A stretch of DNA of 64,000 nucleotides from Pseudonocardia kunmingensis (GTDB taxonomy: Bacteria; Actinomycetota; Actinomycetes; Mycobacteriales; Pseudonocardiaceae). The notes beneath the pieces were generated by a model, which made no database searches, had not been told where the DNA came from, and saw nothing but the letters and a program-made list of their open reading frames with translations. The stretch covers positions 310,001 to 374,000 of the forward strand of contig NZ_VFPA01000002.1 of the NCBI RefSeq assembly GCF_006716445.1, written 5' to 3'. A program made the position numbers and the translations under genes. Shown piece by piece: positions 7,615 through 16,330 of this stretch (position 1 is the stretch's first letter; each line of letters starts with the position of its first letter).

Positions 7615-8943
7615 CTAGGCGCCCACCGCGGCGGGGGAGAGGCGCACGGGCATGGCGTGGTAGCCGCGCAGCACGCGCGTGGGGCGGCGCCGGGGCGGGC
7701 CGGCGGGCGTCAGGTCGGGGAAGCGGTCGAACAGCGCCCGCAGGCCGACCTCTCCCTCCATCCGGGCCAGGCCGGCGCCCAGGCAGAAGTGCGGCCCGCT
7801 GGAGAAGGCGAGGTGCTCACCGGCGTTCTCGCGCGTGACGTCGAAGCGGTCGGGGTCGGCGAAGACGGCGGGATCGCGGTTGGCACCACCGATCAGCACG
7901 ACGACGACCTGCCCCCGCCGCACGCGCTCGCCCGCCACCTCCGTGTCACGCTGCGCGATGCGCCCGGTGCGCTGCACGGGGGAGTCGACGCGGAGGATCT
8001 CGTCGACGGCGCGGGGCCAGCGCGCCGGCTCCTCGCGCAGCAGCGCGAGCTGGTCGGGATGGGCGCAGAGCTGGGCGACACCGTTGCCGATGAGGTTGAC
8101 CGTGGTCTCGAAGCCGGCGGCGAGCAGCAGCATCGCGATGCTGGTCAGCTCGTCCTCGGACAGGCGCCCCTCGTCGTCGTGCTGGTGCACGAGCGCGGAG
8201 AGGATGTTGTCCCCCGGGTGGCGGCGCAGGTGCGCGAAGTGGCCGGTCATCCACTCCTGCAGCGCCGCGATGTCGCGCTCGGAGCGGCGGAACTGCGAGA
8301 ACGTCAGGCCGGCGTCCAGCGACAGCGCCGCGCCCTCGCCCCACTCCAGGAACTGTCGCCGCATCTCCACCGGCGCGCCGAGCATCTCGGCGATGACGGT
8401 GGCGGGCAGCAGGCTCGCGTAGTCGCCGATGACGTCCGCGCCCGCGCCGTTGCCGGCCATGGTGTCTAGGAGGTCGGCGGCGATCTCCTCGGTGCGCGAC
8501 CGCAGCGCCGCCACCGCCCGCGCGCTGAACGCGCGCGTGACGAGCTTGCGGTAGCGGGTGTGGTCGGGCGGGTCGGTGGCCAGCATGGACGGCGGTTCCA
8601 CCGGGCCGAGCGGGCCGCGGCCGCCGGCGCGCACCGCGTAGCGCAACGCGGCGGGCGCGCGCCCGGACGGCCCGCCGACGACCCCGAAGTCGGAGCTGCG
8701 CAGGATCGCCACGGCGAGGTCGTGGTGGGCCGTGTTGAGCACGACCGTGTTGTCGATCAGACGGCCCTGCGCGCGGACCGTCGCGTAGTGCGGGAACGGG
8801 TCGGCGATCGTCGCGGGGTCGAGCATGAGCTGGGCGGTGAGGTCACCGGCCTGCATGCGCTTCCCGACGGCGCGGCGGACGAGCCCGTGCCGCAGCCCCC
8901 ACCGGATCGTCCGCCGGACCTCGTCGACCACAGCCGTTCCCAT
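7615..8943 (-). CDS. Cytochrome P450
   Basis: A complete soluble bacterial P450 of 442 residues. It has the I-helix oxygen-binding segment AGFETT (~residue 280), the K-helix ExxR as EILR (~315) and the heme-cysteine loop FSSGPHFCLG (~390). It catalyses monooxygenation with electrons from a ferredoxin/reductase pair, neither of which is nearby. The proximal threonine and acid-alcohol region are intact, so it should be active. It is monocistronic and divergent from the metallophosphoesterase gene. Substrate and CYP subfamily cannot be read from the sequence alone. Confidence 0.93.
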   Translation of the reverse strand: MGTAVVDEVRRTIRWGLRHGLVRRAVGKRMQAGDLTAQLMLDPATIADPFPHYATVRAQGRLIDNTVVLNTAHHDLAVAILRSSDFGVVGGPSGRAPAALRYAVRAGGRGPLGPVEPPSMLATDPPDHTRYRKLVTRAFSARAVAALRSRTEEIAADLLDTMAGNGAGADVIGDYASLLPATVIAEMLGAPVEMRRQFLEWGEGAALSLDAGLTFSQFRRSERDIAALQEWMTGHFAHLRRHPGDNILSALVHQHDDEGRLSEDELTSIAMLLLAAGFETTVNLIGNGVAQLCAHPDQLALLREEPARWPRAVDEILRVDSPVQRTGRIAQRDTEVAGERVRRGQVVVVLIGGANRDPAVFADPDRFDVTRENAGEHLAFSSGPHFCLGAGLARMEGEVGLRALFDRFPDLTPAGPPRRRPTRVLRGYHAMPVRLSPAAVGA

Positions 8944-9030
8944 TGCGCCTCCCTCGTGCCCCTGCGCGCGACGTTACCGGCGGTAACTCGATCCTGGCCA
9001 CCCTCGCCGTCCGTCGGGTACGACTGTGGG

Positions 9031-9891
9031 GTGACCGACCCGCGGCTGCTCGCCGTCAGCGACCTGCACGTGCGCTACCCCGACAACCGCGCGGTCGTGG
9101 AGGCCCTGCACCCGACGAGCGACGGGGACTGGCTGATCGTCGCGGGCGACGTCGCGGAACAGGTGGCCGACGTCGAGTGGGCGCTGGGGCTGCTGCGGGA
9201 GCGCTTCGCGCGGGTGCTCTGGGTGCCGGGCAACCACGAGCTGTGGACGCGCGGCAAGGACCCGGTGCCGCTGCGCGGCGAGCAGCGCTACCGGGCCCTG
9301 GTGCAGGCCTGCCGCGAGCGGGACGTCCTCACCCCCGAGGACCCGTTCCCGGTGTGGGAGGGCCCTGGCGGTCCCGTGACCGTGGCGCCGCTCTTCGCGC
9401 TCTACGACTACTCGTTCCTGCCGGAGGGGACGACGACGTCCGCGGAGGGGCTGGCCGCCGCGTACGCCGCAGGCGTCGTGTGCACCGACGAGCACCTGCT
9501 GCACCCCGACCCCTACCCGGACCGGGCGGCGTGGTGCGCGGCGCGCATCGCGGAGTCGGAGCGCAGGCTCGACGCCTGCGACCCCGACCTGCCCACGGTG
9601 CTGGTCAACCACTGGCCGCTCACCCGCCACCCCACCCGCGTGCTGCGCTACCCCGAGTTCGCCCTCTGGTGCGGCTCGACGCGGACGGCGGACTGGCCGG
9701 TCCGCTACCGCGCCGCCGCCGTCGTCTACGGGCACCTGCACATCCCGCGGGTGACGTGGGAGGACGGCGTGCGGCACGTGGAGGTGTCGCTGGGCTACCC
9801 GCGCGAGTGGCGGCCCCGCGACGAGCGCAACGGCACGCGGGTCACCGACCTGCTCCCGCGCCAGGTCCTGCCCGACCCCGAGGCCGCGTGA
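9031..9891 (+). CDS. Calcineurin-like metallophosphoesterase
   Basis: The 286-residue protein carries the full binuclear-metal signature: AVSDLHV (D-x-H, residues 7-12), VAGDVAE (G-D, ~40), VPGNHELW (GNHE, ~70), VNHWPL (~193) and GHLH (~235). It should hydrolyse phosphomono- or diesters with Mn/Fe/Zn. The GTG start at 9031 gives the usual short N-terminus before the first motif. No partner gene hints at the natural substrate. Confidence 0.85.
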   Translation: MTDPRLLAVSDLHVRYPDNRAVVEALHPTSDGDWLIVAGDVAEQVADVEWALGLLRERFARVLWVPGNHELWTRGKDPVPLRGEQRYRALVQACRERDVLTPEDPFPVWEGPGGPVTVAPLFALYDYSFLPEGTTTSAEGLAAAYAAGVVCTDEHLLHPDPYPDRAAWCAARIAESERRLDACDPDLPTVLVNHWPLTRHPTRVLRYPEFALWCGSTRTADWPVRYRAAAVVYGHLHIPRVTWEDGVRHVEVSLGYPREWRPRDERNGTRVTDLLPRQVLPDPEAA

Positions 9892-10146
9892 TCACGCGCG
9901 CCCGCGCCCGCCGTAGCGGCGGCGGAACTTCTCGACCTGGCCCGCCGAGTCGAGGACGCGCTGCGCGCCCGTCCAGAACGGGTGGGAGTACGCGGTGATG
10001 TCGACGCGGATCACCGGGTAGTCGTTGCCGTCCTCCCAGGTGACCGTCTCCGCCGACGTCGCGGTGGAGCGGGTGAGGAAGGACTGGCCGGTAGCGCGGT
10101 CCTGGTAGACGACGGGCCCGTAGGCGGGGTGGATGTTCGGTCGCAT
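9892..10146 (-). CDS. rpmE2: 50S ribosomal protein L31 type B, zinc-independent
   Basis: The 84-residue protein starts [16 protein letters not shown] and contains SHPFWTG and KFRRRYG, the usual L31 landmarks, but lacks the CxxC zinc ribbon of RpmE1. Type B L31 replaces the zinc form when zinc is scarce. A Zur-type palindrome lies 10 bases upstream of the start codon, consistent with zinc repression. It converges directly on the metallophosphoesterase gene, with no gap. Confidence 0.93.
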   Translation of the reverse strand: MRPNIHPAYGPVVYQDRATGQSFLTRSTATSAETVTWEDGNDYPVIRVDITAYSHPFWTGAQRVLDSAGQVEKFRRRYGGRGRA

Positions 10147-10155
10147 GCCTCGGTT

Positions 10156-10174
10156 AACGACAATGATTGTCGTT
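10156..10174. promoter_or_regulatory. Putative Zur (zinc uptake regulator) operator
   Basis: AACGACAATGATTGTCGTT is a 19-base palindrome, perfect apart from its central base. It resembles Zur boxes of actinobacteria, which have a GA-rich arm, an ATGAT/ATCAT core and a TC-rich arm. It sits immediately upstream of rpmE2, a standard Zur target. Confidence 0.75.
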
Positions 10175-10256
10175 CTGTTCCGCGTGGCGGTATCTTGACG
10201 GAGTGCGGCATTGCTGCCACTGGTCGGTGCGGGCGCCGGCGCCGACGATGGTCGAC

Positions 10257-11027
10257 ATGAACGTCTTGTGGGTCTTCGCCCATCCCGAGCCGCGCTCCCT
10301 GAGCGGAACGCTGCGCGCCGACGGCGCACGGGTCCTGCGGGAGCTCGGCCACGAGGTGCGCACGACCGACCTGTACGCGATGCGCTGGAACCCGGTCGTC
10401 GACCGCGCCGACTTCGCGGCGGCGGAGGGGGAGCGGCTCATCGTCGGGGACGCGTCCGAGCGCGCCCACTGCGGCGGCTCGCTCAGCCCCGACATCCGCA
10501 CCCAGCAGGACGAGCTGCGCTGGGCAGATGCGGTGGTGCTGCAGTTCCCGCTGTGGTGGTACGGGATGCCGGCGATCCTCAAGGGCTGGTTCGACCGCGT
10601 GTTCGTCAAGGGCTTCGCCTACGGCGTGCGCGACCCCGGGACCCGCCGCACCCGCCGCTACGGCGACGGGCTGCTGCGCGGCACACGCGCGCTCGCCGTG
10701 GTGACGGCCGGCGCGCCCGAGCCCAGCATCGGCCCCCGCGGCGTCAACGGCGACATCGAGCAGCTGCTGTTCCCGCTCCTGCACGGCACGCTCTTCTACA
10801 CGGGCATGGACGTGCTGCCGCCGTTCGTCGTATCGGGCGCGGACCGCATGAGCGACGACGGGTGCGCGGCGGCGTCCGAACGGCTCACGGAGCGCCTGCG
10901 CACGCTGGCGACCGCCGCGCCGATCCCGTTCCGCCCCCAGGACGGCGGCGACTACGACGACGATCTGGTCCTGCGACCCGAGGTGGTCCCCGGCGGCTCC
11001 GGCCTCGGCGTGCACGTCCGGAGGTAG
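10257..11027 (+). CDS. NAD(P)H-dependent quinone oxidoreductase, flavodoxin-like fold (NQO/YwrO type)
   Basis: The 256-residue protein opens [18 protein letters not shown], the flavin-phosphate loop of the DT-diaphorase family. It continues with [29 protein letters not shown], the most conserved stretch of that family, and [17 protein letters not shown]. It should reduce quinones by two electrons using FAD or FMN. An ATG three codons earlier (10248) is possible; 10257 gives the family-typical start. It diverges from rpmE2, with the Zur site about 80 bases upstream. Confidence 0.85.
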   Translation: MNVLWVFAHPEPRSLSGTLRADGARVLRELGHEVRTTDLYAMRWNPVVDRADFAAAEGERLIVGDASERAHCGGSLSPDIRTQQDELRWADAVVLQFPLWWYGMPAILKGWFDRVFVKGFAYGVRDPGTRRTRRYGDGLLRGTRALAVVTAGAPEPSIGPRGVNGDIEQLLFPLLHGTLFYTGMDVLPPFVVSGADRMSDDGCAAASERLTERLRTLATAAPIPFRPQDGGDYDDDLVLRPEVVPGGSGLGVHVRR

Positions 11028-11074
11028 CGACCCCGGCGTCCGCACGCGGCGTCCGGGGAGGAGTATCGGGGCCC

Positions 11075-11614
11075 GTGACACCCGCTTCGCATCCCGTCCT
11101 GCGCCGCGCCCTGTGCGGGCCGGTGCTCCTGGTCGCACTGCTCGCCGGCTGCAGCGCGCCCGACCAGGCGGCGCAGGAGCCCGCCCCGCCCGCGCAGGCG
11201 CAGCACGAGGGCCACGGCGGTGGGCACGGTGCCCACGGCTCCGGCGGCGCGTCCCTGTGGGCGGTGCAGACCGGCCCGCTCGGCACCGTCGTCACCGACG
11301 GCGCGGGCCACCTGCTGTACCGCTCCGACGCCGACAGCGCCGAGCCGTCCACCTCGACCTGCACCGGGGCGTGCGCCGAGACCTGGATCCCGGTGACCGT
11401 CGAACCGGACCAGGAGCTCGACCTCGCCGGTGTGGACGACGAGCTGATCGGCCGGGTGCAGCGCCCCGACGGCGCCACCCAGCTCACGCTCGCGGGCTGG
11501 CCGCTCTACCGCCACCGCGACGACGACGGGCTGCTGGCCACCACCGGTCAGCACGGCGCGGAGGGCCGCTGGTTCGCCGTCACGCCGACGGGGGAGAAGG
11601 CGACCCCCGCCTGA
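11075..11614 (+). CDS. Secreted lipoprotein with COG4315-type repeats
   Basis: The 179-residue product has a lipoprotein signal peptide ending LLAGC (cysteine ~27), a histidine/glycine-rich linker (HEGHGGGHGAHGSGG) and then two repeat units of the Yx(F/W/Y)xxD class: GHLLYRSDADS...CTGACAETW and GWPLYRHRDDDG...GRWFAV. Such proteins are anchored outside the membrane and often sit near copper or redox genes. The His-rich linker could bind metal, which is inference. Confidence 0.8.
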   Translation: MTPASHPVLRRALCGPVLLVALLAGCSAPDQAAQEPAPPAQAQHEGHGGGHGAHGSGGASLWAVQTGPLGTVVTDGAGHLLYRSDADSAEPSTSTCTGACAETWIPVTVEPDQELDLAGVDDELIGRVQRPDGATQLTLAGWPLYRHRDDDGLLATTGQHGAEGRWFAVTPTGEKATPA

Positions 11615-11639
11615 CCGGCCGGGGCCGCGGCGCCGATGA

Positions 11640-12482
11640 TCAGCCCACGTCGTGCAGGAACTCGACCAGCGCCGCGGTGAGCTCGGCGGGCCGGTCCTCC
11701 TGGACGAGGTGACCGGCGCCCGGGATGATCCGCAGCTGCGCCCCGGGGACGCGAGCGGCCAGCTCCCGCCCCCGCTCCACGGGGACCCACGTGTCCTCCG
11801 CGCCCCAGCACACCATGACCGGCATGTCGACCGTGCAGTACCGCTCCTGCATCGCGTCGGTGTAGCTCCGGTCGCCCAGCCGCGCAGTGAGCTGTCGGTA
11901 GAAGGCCTGCTGCCCGCCGTCCGCGATCCAGGGGGCCACGAGCGCGTCGAGGGTGGCCGGGTGCAGCCCCGGGCTGCTGGCCGAGCCGACGTACTCGCGC
12001 AGCAGGGCCGCGTGCGCGCCGGGTGGGAGGCGGGCGAACACATCCGCGTGCTCGCCGACCAGCTGCGAGAAGGCGCTCCCCCACGGTGGCAGGGAGACGG
12101 CGTCGACCAGGGCCAGCTTCCGGTACCGCGCACCGCGCAACAGGTGGGCGCCGAGCGCGACGGCCCCGCCGGAGTCGTGGGCGATCACCACGGGCTCGGC
12201 GAGGCCCCACTCGCCGAGCAGCTCGACGAAGACGTCGCGTTCCACGGCCAGCGACACGTCCTGCCCCTCGCGTTTCTCCGACGCCCCGTAGCCGGGCATG
12301 TCCCAGACGTGCACGCGGTGACGCCGGGCGAGGGCCTGCGCCACACCGCGCCACACGTAGGACGAGAACGGCGTTCCGTGCAGCAGGACGACCGGGGGCG
12401 CGCCGGGAGGACCGAGGCGGTGCCAGCGGACGGTGCCCGCGCTGCTGCGGTAGGTCTCCGGCAACCGCCACTCGTCCGTCAT
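11640..12482 (-). CDS. Alpha/beta hydrolase, haloalkane dehalogenase/epoxide hydrolase-like
   Basis: The 280-residue protein has an oxyanion motif HGTPFSSYVWR (~residues 33-43), a nucleophile elbow AHDSGG (~100) in which the nucleophile position is aspartate, an acid in WGAEDTW (~225) and the final histidine in GAGHLVQE (~255). An aspartate nucleophile indicates ester-intermediate chemistry of the dehalogenase or epoxide hydrolase type rather than a serine esterase. The substrate is not known. It is transcribed divergently from the iron-box-controlled PPOX gene. Confidence 0.82.
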   Translation of the reverse strand: MTDEWRLPETYRSSAGTVRWHRLGPPGAPPVVLLHGTPFSSYVWRGVAQALARRHRVHVWDMPGYGASEKREGQDVSLAVERDVFVELLGEWGLAEPVVIAHDSGGAVALGAHLLRGARYRKLALVDAVSLPPWGSAFSQLVGEHADVFARLPPGAHAALLREYVGSASSPGLHPATLDALVAPWIADGGQQAFYRQLTARLGDRSYTDAMQERYCTVDMPVMVCWGAEDTWVPVERGRELAARVPGAQLRIIPGAGHLVQEDRPAELTAALVEFLHDVG

Positions 12483-12556
12483 GCGCGCCTCCTGCGGGGA
12501 ACCTCGCGTCACGGGCGACGGTAGCTCCGGCCCCCGACATCCGCCGGGCGACTGAC

Positions 12557-12575
12557 TAAGGTCTGCCTTACCTCG
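12557..12575. promoter_or_regulatory. Putative IdeR/DtxR iron box
   Basis: TAAGGTCTGCCTTACCTCG agrees with the IdeR/DtxR consensus TTAGGTTAGGCTAACCTAA at 13 of 19 positions by eye, including the AGGT and ACCT arms. It lies 42 bases upstream of the PPOX gene, where it could repress transcription when iron is sufficient. Confidence 0.6.
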
Positions 12576-12617
12576 GAGGTCGGTCCCGGCCGTCGACGCC
12601 GTCCGCGAAGGAGAACC

Positions 12618-13235
12618 ATGACGAGGGTCCTGCACAGCGAGGACGAGCTGCGGGAGTTCGTCGAGGCGCCGCACCACACCATCGCGGACAAGGCCATCGA
12701 CCACGTCGACGCCGAGTCGCGGCGCTTCATCGAGGCCAGCCCGTTCTTCCTGCTGGCCACCGCGGCCGACGACGGCTCCTGCGACGTGTCGCCGCGCGGC
12801 GACACCCCTGGCAGCGTCCTCGTCCTCGACGACCGCACGCTCGCCTTCGGCGACCGCAAGGGCAACCGGCGGCTCGACAGCTTGCGCAACATCCTGCGGC
12901 AGCCGCGCGTCGGCATGCTGTTCCTGGTGCCGGGGACGGGGGAGACGCTGCGCGTGAACGGCACCGCGCGCATCGTCGCCGACGCCCCCTACCTGCCGCG
13001 GCTGGCCGTGCAGGGCGTGGCGCCGCAGCTCGCGGTCGAGGTAGGAGTGGAGGAGCTGTTCCTGCACTGCGCCAAGGCCTTCGCCCGGTCCGCGCTGTGG
13101 CGACCCGCCACGTGGCCCGCCGCGGGCACGGTGCCGACGGCGGGGCAGATCGCCCGCAGCCAGTCGGGCACGACGACGCCCGCCTCCGTGATCGACGCCG
13201 CCCTGCGCGAGGACGAGCGGGTCAACCAGTACTGA
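12618..13235 (+). CDS. Pyridoxamine 5'-phosphate oxidase (PPOX) family flavoprotein, MSMEG_1061-like
   Basis: The 205-residue protein has the split-barrel pattern FFLLATAADDGSCDVSPRGDTPGSVLVLDDRTLAFGDRKGNRRLDSLRNI (residues ~43-92), which matches FMN-dependent PPOX proteins of the MSMEG_1061 group. The start has a strong AAGGAG. The iron box upstream suggests induction on iron starvation, and members of this broad fold can reduce or bind heme, F420 or siderophores. The specific role is not established. Confidence 0.82.
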   Translation: MTRVLHSEDELREFVEAPHHTIADKAIDHVDAESRRFIEASPFFLLATAADDGSCDVSPRGDTPGSVLVLDDRTLAFGDRKGNRRLDSLRNILRQPRVGMLFLVPGTGETLRVNGTARIVADAPYLPRLAVQGVAPQLAVEVGVEELFLHCAKAFARSALWRPATWPAAGTVPTAGQIARSQSGTTTPASVIDAALREDERVNQY

Positions 13236-13323
13236 CGCACGTCCCGCGGAACACCCCGCCGATGAGTTCGTGGCGGGGCCGGAGTCCCATCCTCGACCGA
13301 CCGGGACGAAGGAGTGCGTGCAG

Positions 13324-14406
13324 ATGGGCGATGTGCAGGAGATCGTGGCCGGGCGGGCCGCGGAACTGGTGGCGTCGGGAGCGGAACGGGGCCTGCAGGT
13401 GGCCGCGTACGTCGACGGGCGGTTGGCCGTCGACGTCGCATTGGGCATCGCCGATCCGGCGACCGGGCGGGCGGTGCGGCCCGACACCCTCTTCTACAAC
13501 TGGTCGATCGGCAAGGGCGCCACGGCGACGTTGGTGCACCGGCTGGTGGACGACGGCGCGCTGACCTACGACACCCGCGTCGCCGAGATCTGGCCCGGCT
13601 TCGCGAAGCACGGCAAGGGCGCCGTCACGGTGCGGCAGGCCCTCGACCACAGCGCGGGCGTGCCCGGGCTGCCGCCCGGCGTGACGGTCGACGACGTCTG
13701 CTCGTGGCCCGCGATGGTCGCCGCGCTCGAGGAGGCGAAGCCCTGGTGGGAACCGGGCACCGCGGTCGGTTACCACGCCTACACCTTCGGCTATCTCAAC
13801 GGCGAGATCGCCCGGCGCGCGAGCGGCCGTGAGCTGTCCGACCTGCTCGACGAGCTGACCGCGGACCTCGGCCTCCCCGGCGAGATCCGGTTCGGGATGC
13901 GTCCCGAGGAGACCCGTGACCTGGCCGTCCCGGAGGACGCGCCGGTGCCGGCGGGCGCGGGGGGCTGGCAGATGCCCGAGCCCATGCTCCGGGCCGCACC
14001 GATGGAGCTCATGCCCACCGCCGCGCTCGGCCGCGACCCCCGCGTGCTCGGCGCGGACATCCCGGCGGGTGCGAAGGTCACGGCGCGGGCGCTCGCCCGC
14101 ATGTACGCGGGCTGGCTCGACGGCACGGTGGTGTCGCCGGAGCGGCTGCCCGCCGCGTACACGGAGTCGTCGTCGGGCCCGGACCAGGTCTACGGCAACC
14201 CGAGCCGCTGGGGCCTCGGCTTCGGGCTCGGCCTTCCCTTCGACGAGGACGGCGCTTCCCGGGTGTTCGGGATGGCCGGTGCCGGAGGCAGCTGGGCGGG
14301 CGCCGACCCCGACCGGCGCGTCGCCGTCGCCGTCACGAAGAACGTGCTGAGCATGGACTTCGAGACGGCCCGGACGCTGGTCACGGCGGTGCTCGACGCG
14401 GTGTGA
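13324..14406 (+). CDS. Serine hydrolase, class C beta-lactamase/EstB-like
   Basis: This 360-residue protein has the SxxK motif SIGK (~residue 61), a YHAYTFGYLNG segment supplying the second catalytic tyrosine (~145) and a C-terminal GMAGAGGSWAGADP box. It lacks a signal peptide, so an intracellular esterase or lactone hydrolase (EstB/LovD group) is more likely than an exported beta-lactamase. ATG 13324 was preferred over GTG 13318 because AAGGAG is 9 bases away rather than 3. It is monocistronic. Confidence 0.85.
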   Translation: MGDVQEIVAGRAAELVASGAERGLQVAAYVDGRLAVDVALGIADPATGRAVRPDTLFYNWSIGKGATATLVHRLVDDGALTYDTRVAEIWPGFAKHGKGAVTVRQALDHSAGVPGLPPGVTVDDVCSWPAMVAALEEAKPWWEPGTAVGYHAYTFGYLNGEIARRASGRELSDLLDELTADLGLPGEIRFGMRPEETRDLAVPEDAPVPAGAGGWQMPEPMLRAAPMELMPTAALGRDPRVLGADIPAGAKVTARALARMYAGWLDGTVVSPERLPAAYTESSSGPDQVYGNPSRWGLGFGLGLPFDEDGASRVFGMAGAGGSWAGADPDRRVAVAVTKNVLSMDFETARTLVTAVLDAV

Positions 14407-14428
14407 GCGACCCCGGACGGCCCGCTCG

Positions 14429-15517
14429 TCATCCGCTGCGGTGCGGTGGCGCGGCGGGGAGCGCCACCGTGACGCGGAGCCCGCCGCCGGCGCGGGGGGT
14501 GAGCGTGAGGGTCCCGTCGTGCGCTCGGGTGATGCTGGTGACGATCGCGAGGCCGAGGCCGACGCCCGCGTGGTCGGTGCGGACGCGTTCGCCGCCGCGC
14601 TGGAACGGCTCGACGAGCGTGGGGACCAGCTCCGGCCGGAGCGTCTCGCCGGTGTTCTCGACGGTGAGCACCACCCCCGCGGGGCGCACGCCGGTGTGGA
14701 CCCACACGGCGCCCCGCCCCGGCGTGTTGTGGACGATCGCGTTGTGCACGAGGTTCGTCGTCAGCTGCAGCAGGAGCGCGTGCGAGCCGGTGGTGGGGGC
14801 GGGGTCACCGAAGGTCTCGACGGTGACGCCGCGCTCCTCCGCGAGGGGGAGGAGCGTTTCGGTGGCTTCCTCCGCGAGGAGGGACAGGTCGACGTGCTGC
14901 CGGGTGAAGGACCGCTGGTCGGCGCGGCTGAGCAGGAGCAGCGCCTCGGTCAGGTCGATGGCCCGGGTGTTGACGGTGTGCAGGCGGTCGACGAGCTCAC
15001 CGCTGTCGCGGTCCGGGTCGGTGCGGGCCACGTCGAGCAGTGCCTTCGATATCGCCAGCGGGGTGCGCAGCTCGTGGGAGGCGTTCGCCGCGAATCGCCG
15101 CTGTTCGGCGACGTGTGCTTCGAGCTGCGCGAGCATGCTGTCGAAGGCGTCGGCGAGCTCGCGGAACTCGTCGCTGCGGCCCGGCAGCCGGATCCGGTGG
15201 GAGAGCGAACCGTGCGCGGCCGTGCGGGTGGCGTTCGTGATGCGGGTCAGGGGGGCGAGCATGCGGCCGGCGAGGATCCATCCGCCCACGAGACCGAACA
15301 CGAGCAGGAACGCCATCACCACGATCGCCGCCGGGCCGAAGACGGCTGGGCCGAAGCTGCCCGGTTGGAAGACGAGCGGGAGGTTGGCGAGGTCGGGGAG
15401 GGTGTAGCTGGACGGCGTGCCCCGGAGCAGGAACACCCACACCGCGGCGAGCAGCAGGCCACCCGCGAGCATGAGGAACCCGGCGTAACTGAGGGTCAGC
15501 TTGAGGCGAACGCTCAT
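14429..15517 (-). CDS. Two-component sensor histidine kinase
   Basis: The 362-residue membrane kinase has two transmembrane helices (~residues 8-28 and 60-85), a HAMP domain after the second, the phospho-acceptor box ANASHELRTPLA (~155), the N-box LVHNAIVHN (~262) and the G-box GVGLGLAI (~320). The external loop is only about 30 residues, so it probably senses within the membrane or a small ligand. The ATG at 15517 has AGGGAG upstream and lies 30 bases after the response-regulator stop codon, so the two form an operon. Confidence 0.92.
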   Translation of the reverse strand: MSVRLKLTLSYAGFLMLAGGLLLAAVWVFLLRGTPSSYTLPDLANLPLVFQPGSFGPAVFGPAAIVVMAFLLVFGLVGGWILAGRMLAPLTRITNATRTAAHGSLSHRIRLPGRSDEFRELADAFDSMLAQLEAHVAEQRRFAANASHELRTPLAISKALLDVARTDPDRDSGELVDRLHTVNTRAIDLTEALLLLSRADQRSFTRQHVDLSLLAEEATETLLPLAEERGVTVETFGDPAPTTGSHALLLQLTTNLVHNAIVHNTPGRGAVWVHTGVRPAGVVLTVENTGETLRPELVPTLVEPFQRGGERVRTDHAGVGLGLAIVTSITRAHDGTLTLTPRAGGGLRVTVALPAAPPHRSG

Positions 15518-15546
15518 ACCGGGCTCCCTGTCCACGATCGCCTCCC

Positions 15547-16215
15547 TCACACCCGCTCGGTGTCGATGCGGTAGCCGACGCCGGCCACGGTGGCGATGAT
15601 CCCGGGTTCGCCGAGGCGTTTGCGCAGGGCCGAGACGGTGATGCGCACCGCGTTGGTGAAGGGGTCGGCGTTCTCGTCCCACGCCCGCTCCAGGAGTTCC
15701 TCGGCGCTCACGACGCCGCCCTCGGCGGCGACGAGGACCTCGAGCACGGCGAACTGCTTGCGGGTGAGCGCGACGTAGCGGCCGTCGCGGTAGACCTCGC
15801 GGCGGAACGGGTCCAACCGCAGCCCCGCGATCTCCCGCACGGGCGGCCTGTTGTGCGCACGTCTGCGGTCGAGCGCCCGGAGCCGGAGCACGAGCTCCCG
15901 CAGCTCGAACGGCTTCGTGAGGTAGTCGTCGGCGCCGAGCTCGAACCCGGAGACCTTGTCGTCGAGCCGGTCGGCGGCCGTGAGCATCAGGATCGGCATG
16001 CCGCTGCCGGAGGCGACGATGCTCATCGCGATCTCGTCGCCGGAGGGGCCGGGGACGTCGCGGTCGAGGACGGCGAGGTCGTAGGCGTTCGTGCTCAGCA
16101 GTTCCAGGGCGGTGTCGCCGTCGCCGGCGACGTCGGCCGCGATCGCTTCCAGGCGCAGCCCGTCACGGATGGCCTCGGCCAGGTAGGGCTCGTCCTCGAC
16201 GATCAACACGCGCAC
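15547..16215 (-). CDS. OmpR/PhoB-family response regulator
   Basis: The 222-residue protein has a receiver domain with acidic pocket EDE (residues 7-9), phospho-acceptor D51 in VLDRD and the conserved lysine in LTKPF (~100). A winged-helix DNA-binding domain follows, containing LTRKQFAVLEVL and NAVRITVSALRKRLGEP, and ending GVGYRI. It is first in the operon with its kinase. The gene starts 116 bases from the divergent VanZ gene, a possible target. Confidence 0.94.
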   Translation of the reverse strand: MRVLIVEDEPYLAEAIRDGLRLEAIAADVAGDGDTALELLSTNAYDLAVLDRDVPGPSGDEIAMSIVASGSGMPILMLTAADRLDDKVSGFELGADDYLTKPFELRELVLRLRALDRRRAHNRPPVREIAGLRLDPFRREVYRDGRYVALTRKQFAVLEVLVAAEGGVVSAEELLERAWDENADPFTNAVRITVSALRKRLGEPGIIATVAGVGYRIDTERV

Positions 16216-16330
16216 AAGGCCGCCATGCTACGAGCCGGGCCATATCGTCGGCATATCGAGAACCGGATACGGGCCGGCAACACCCGGCTGCCTTGGATGG
16301 GGGCATGGGCACCCGCGAAGGCGAGGCACC

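Noticed and set aside
13324..14406. Secreted class C beta-lactamase
   Set aside because: There is no signal peptide, and the overall pattern is closer to cytosolic EstB/LovD-type hydrolases.
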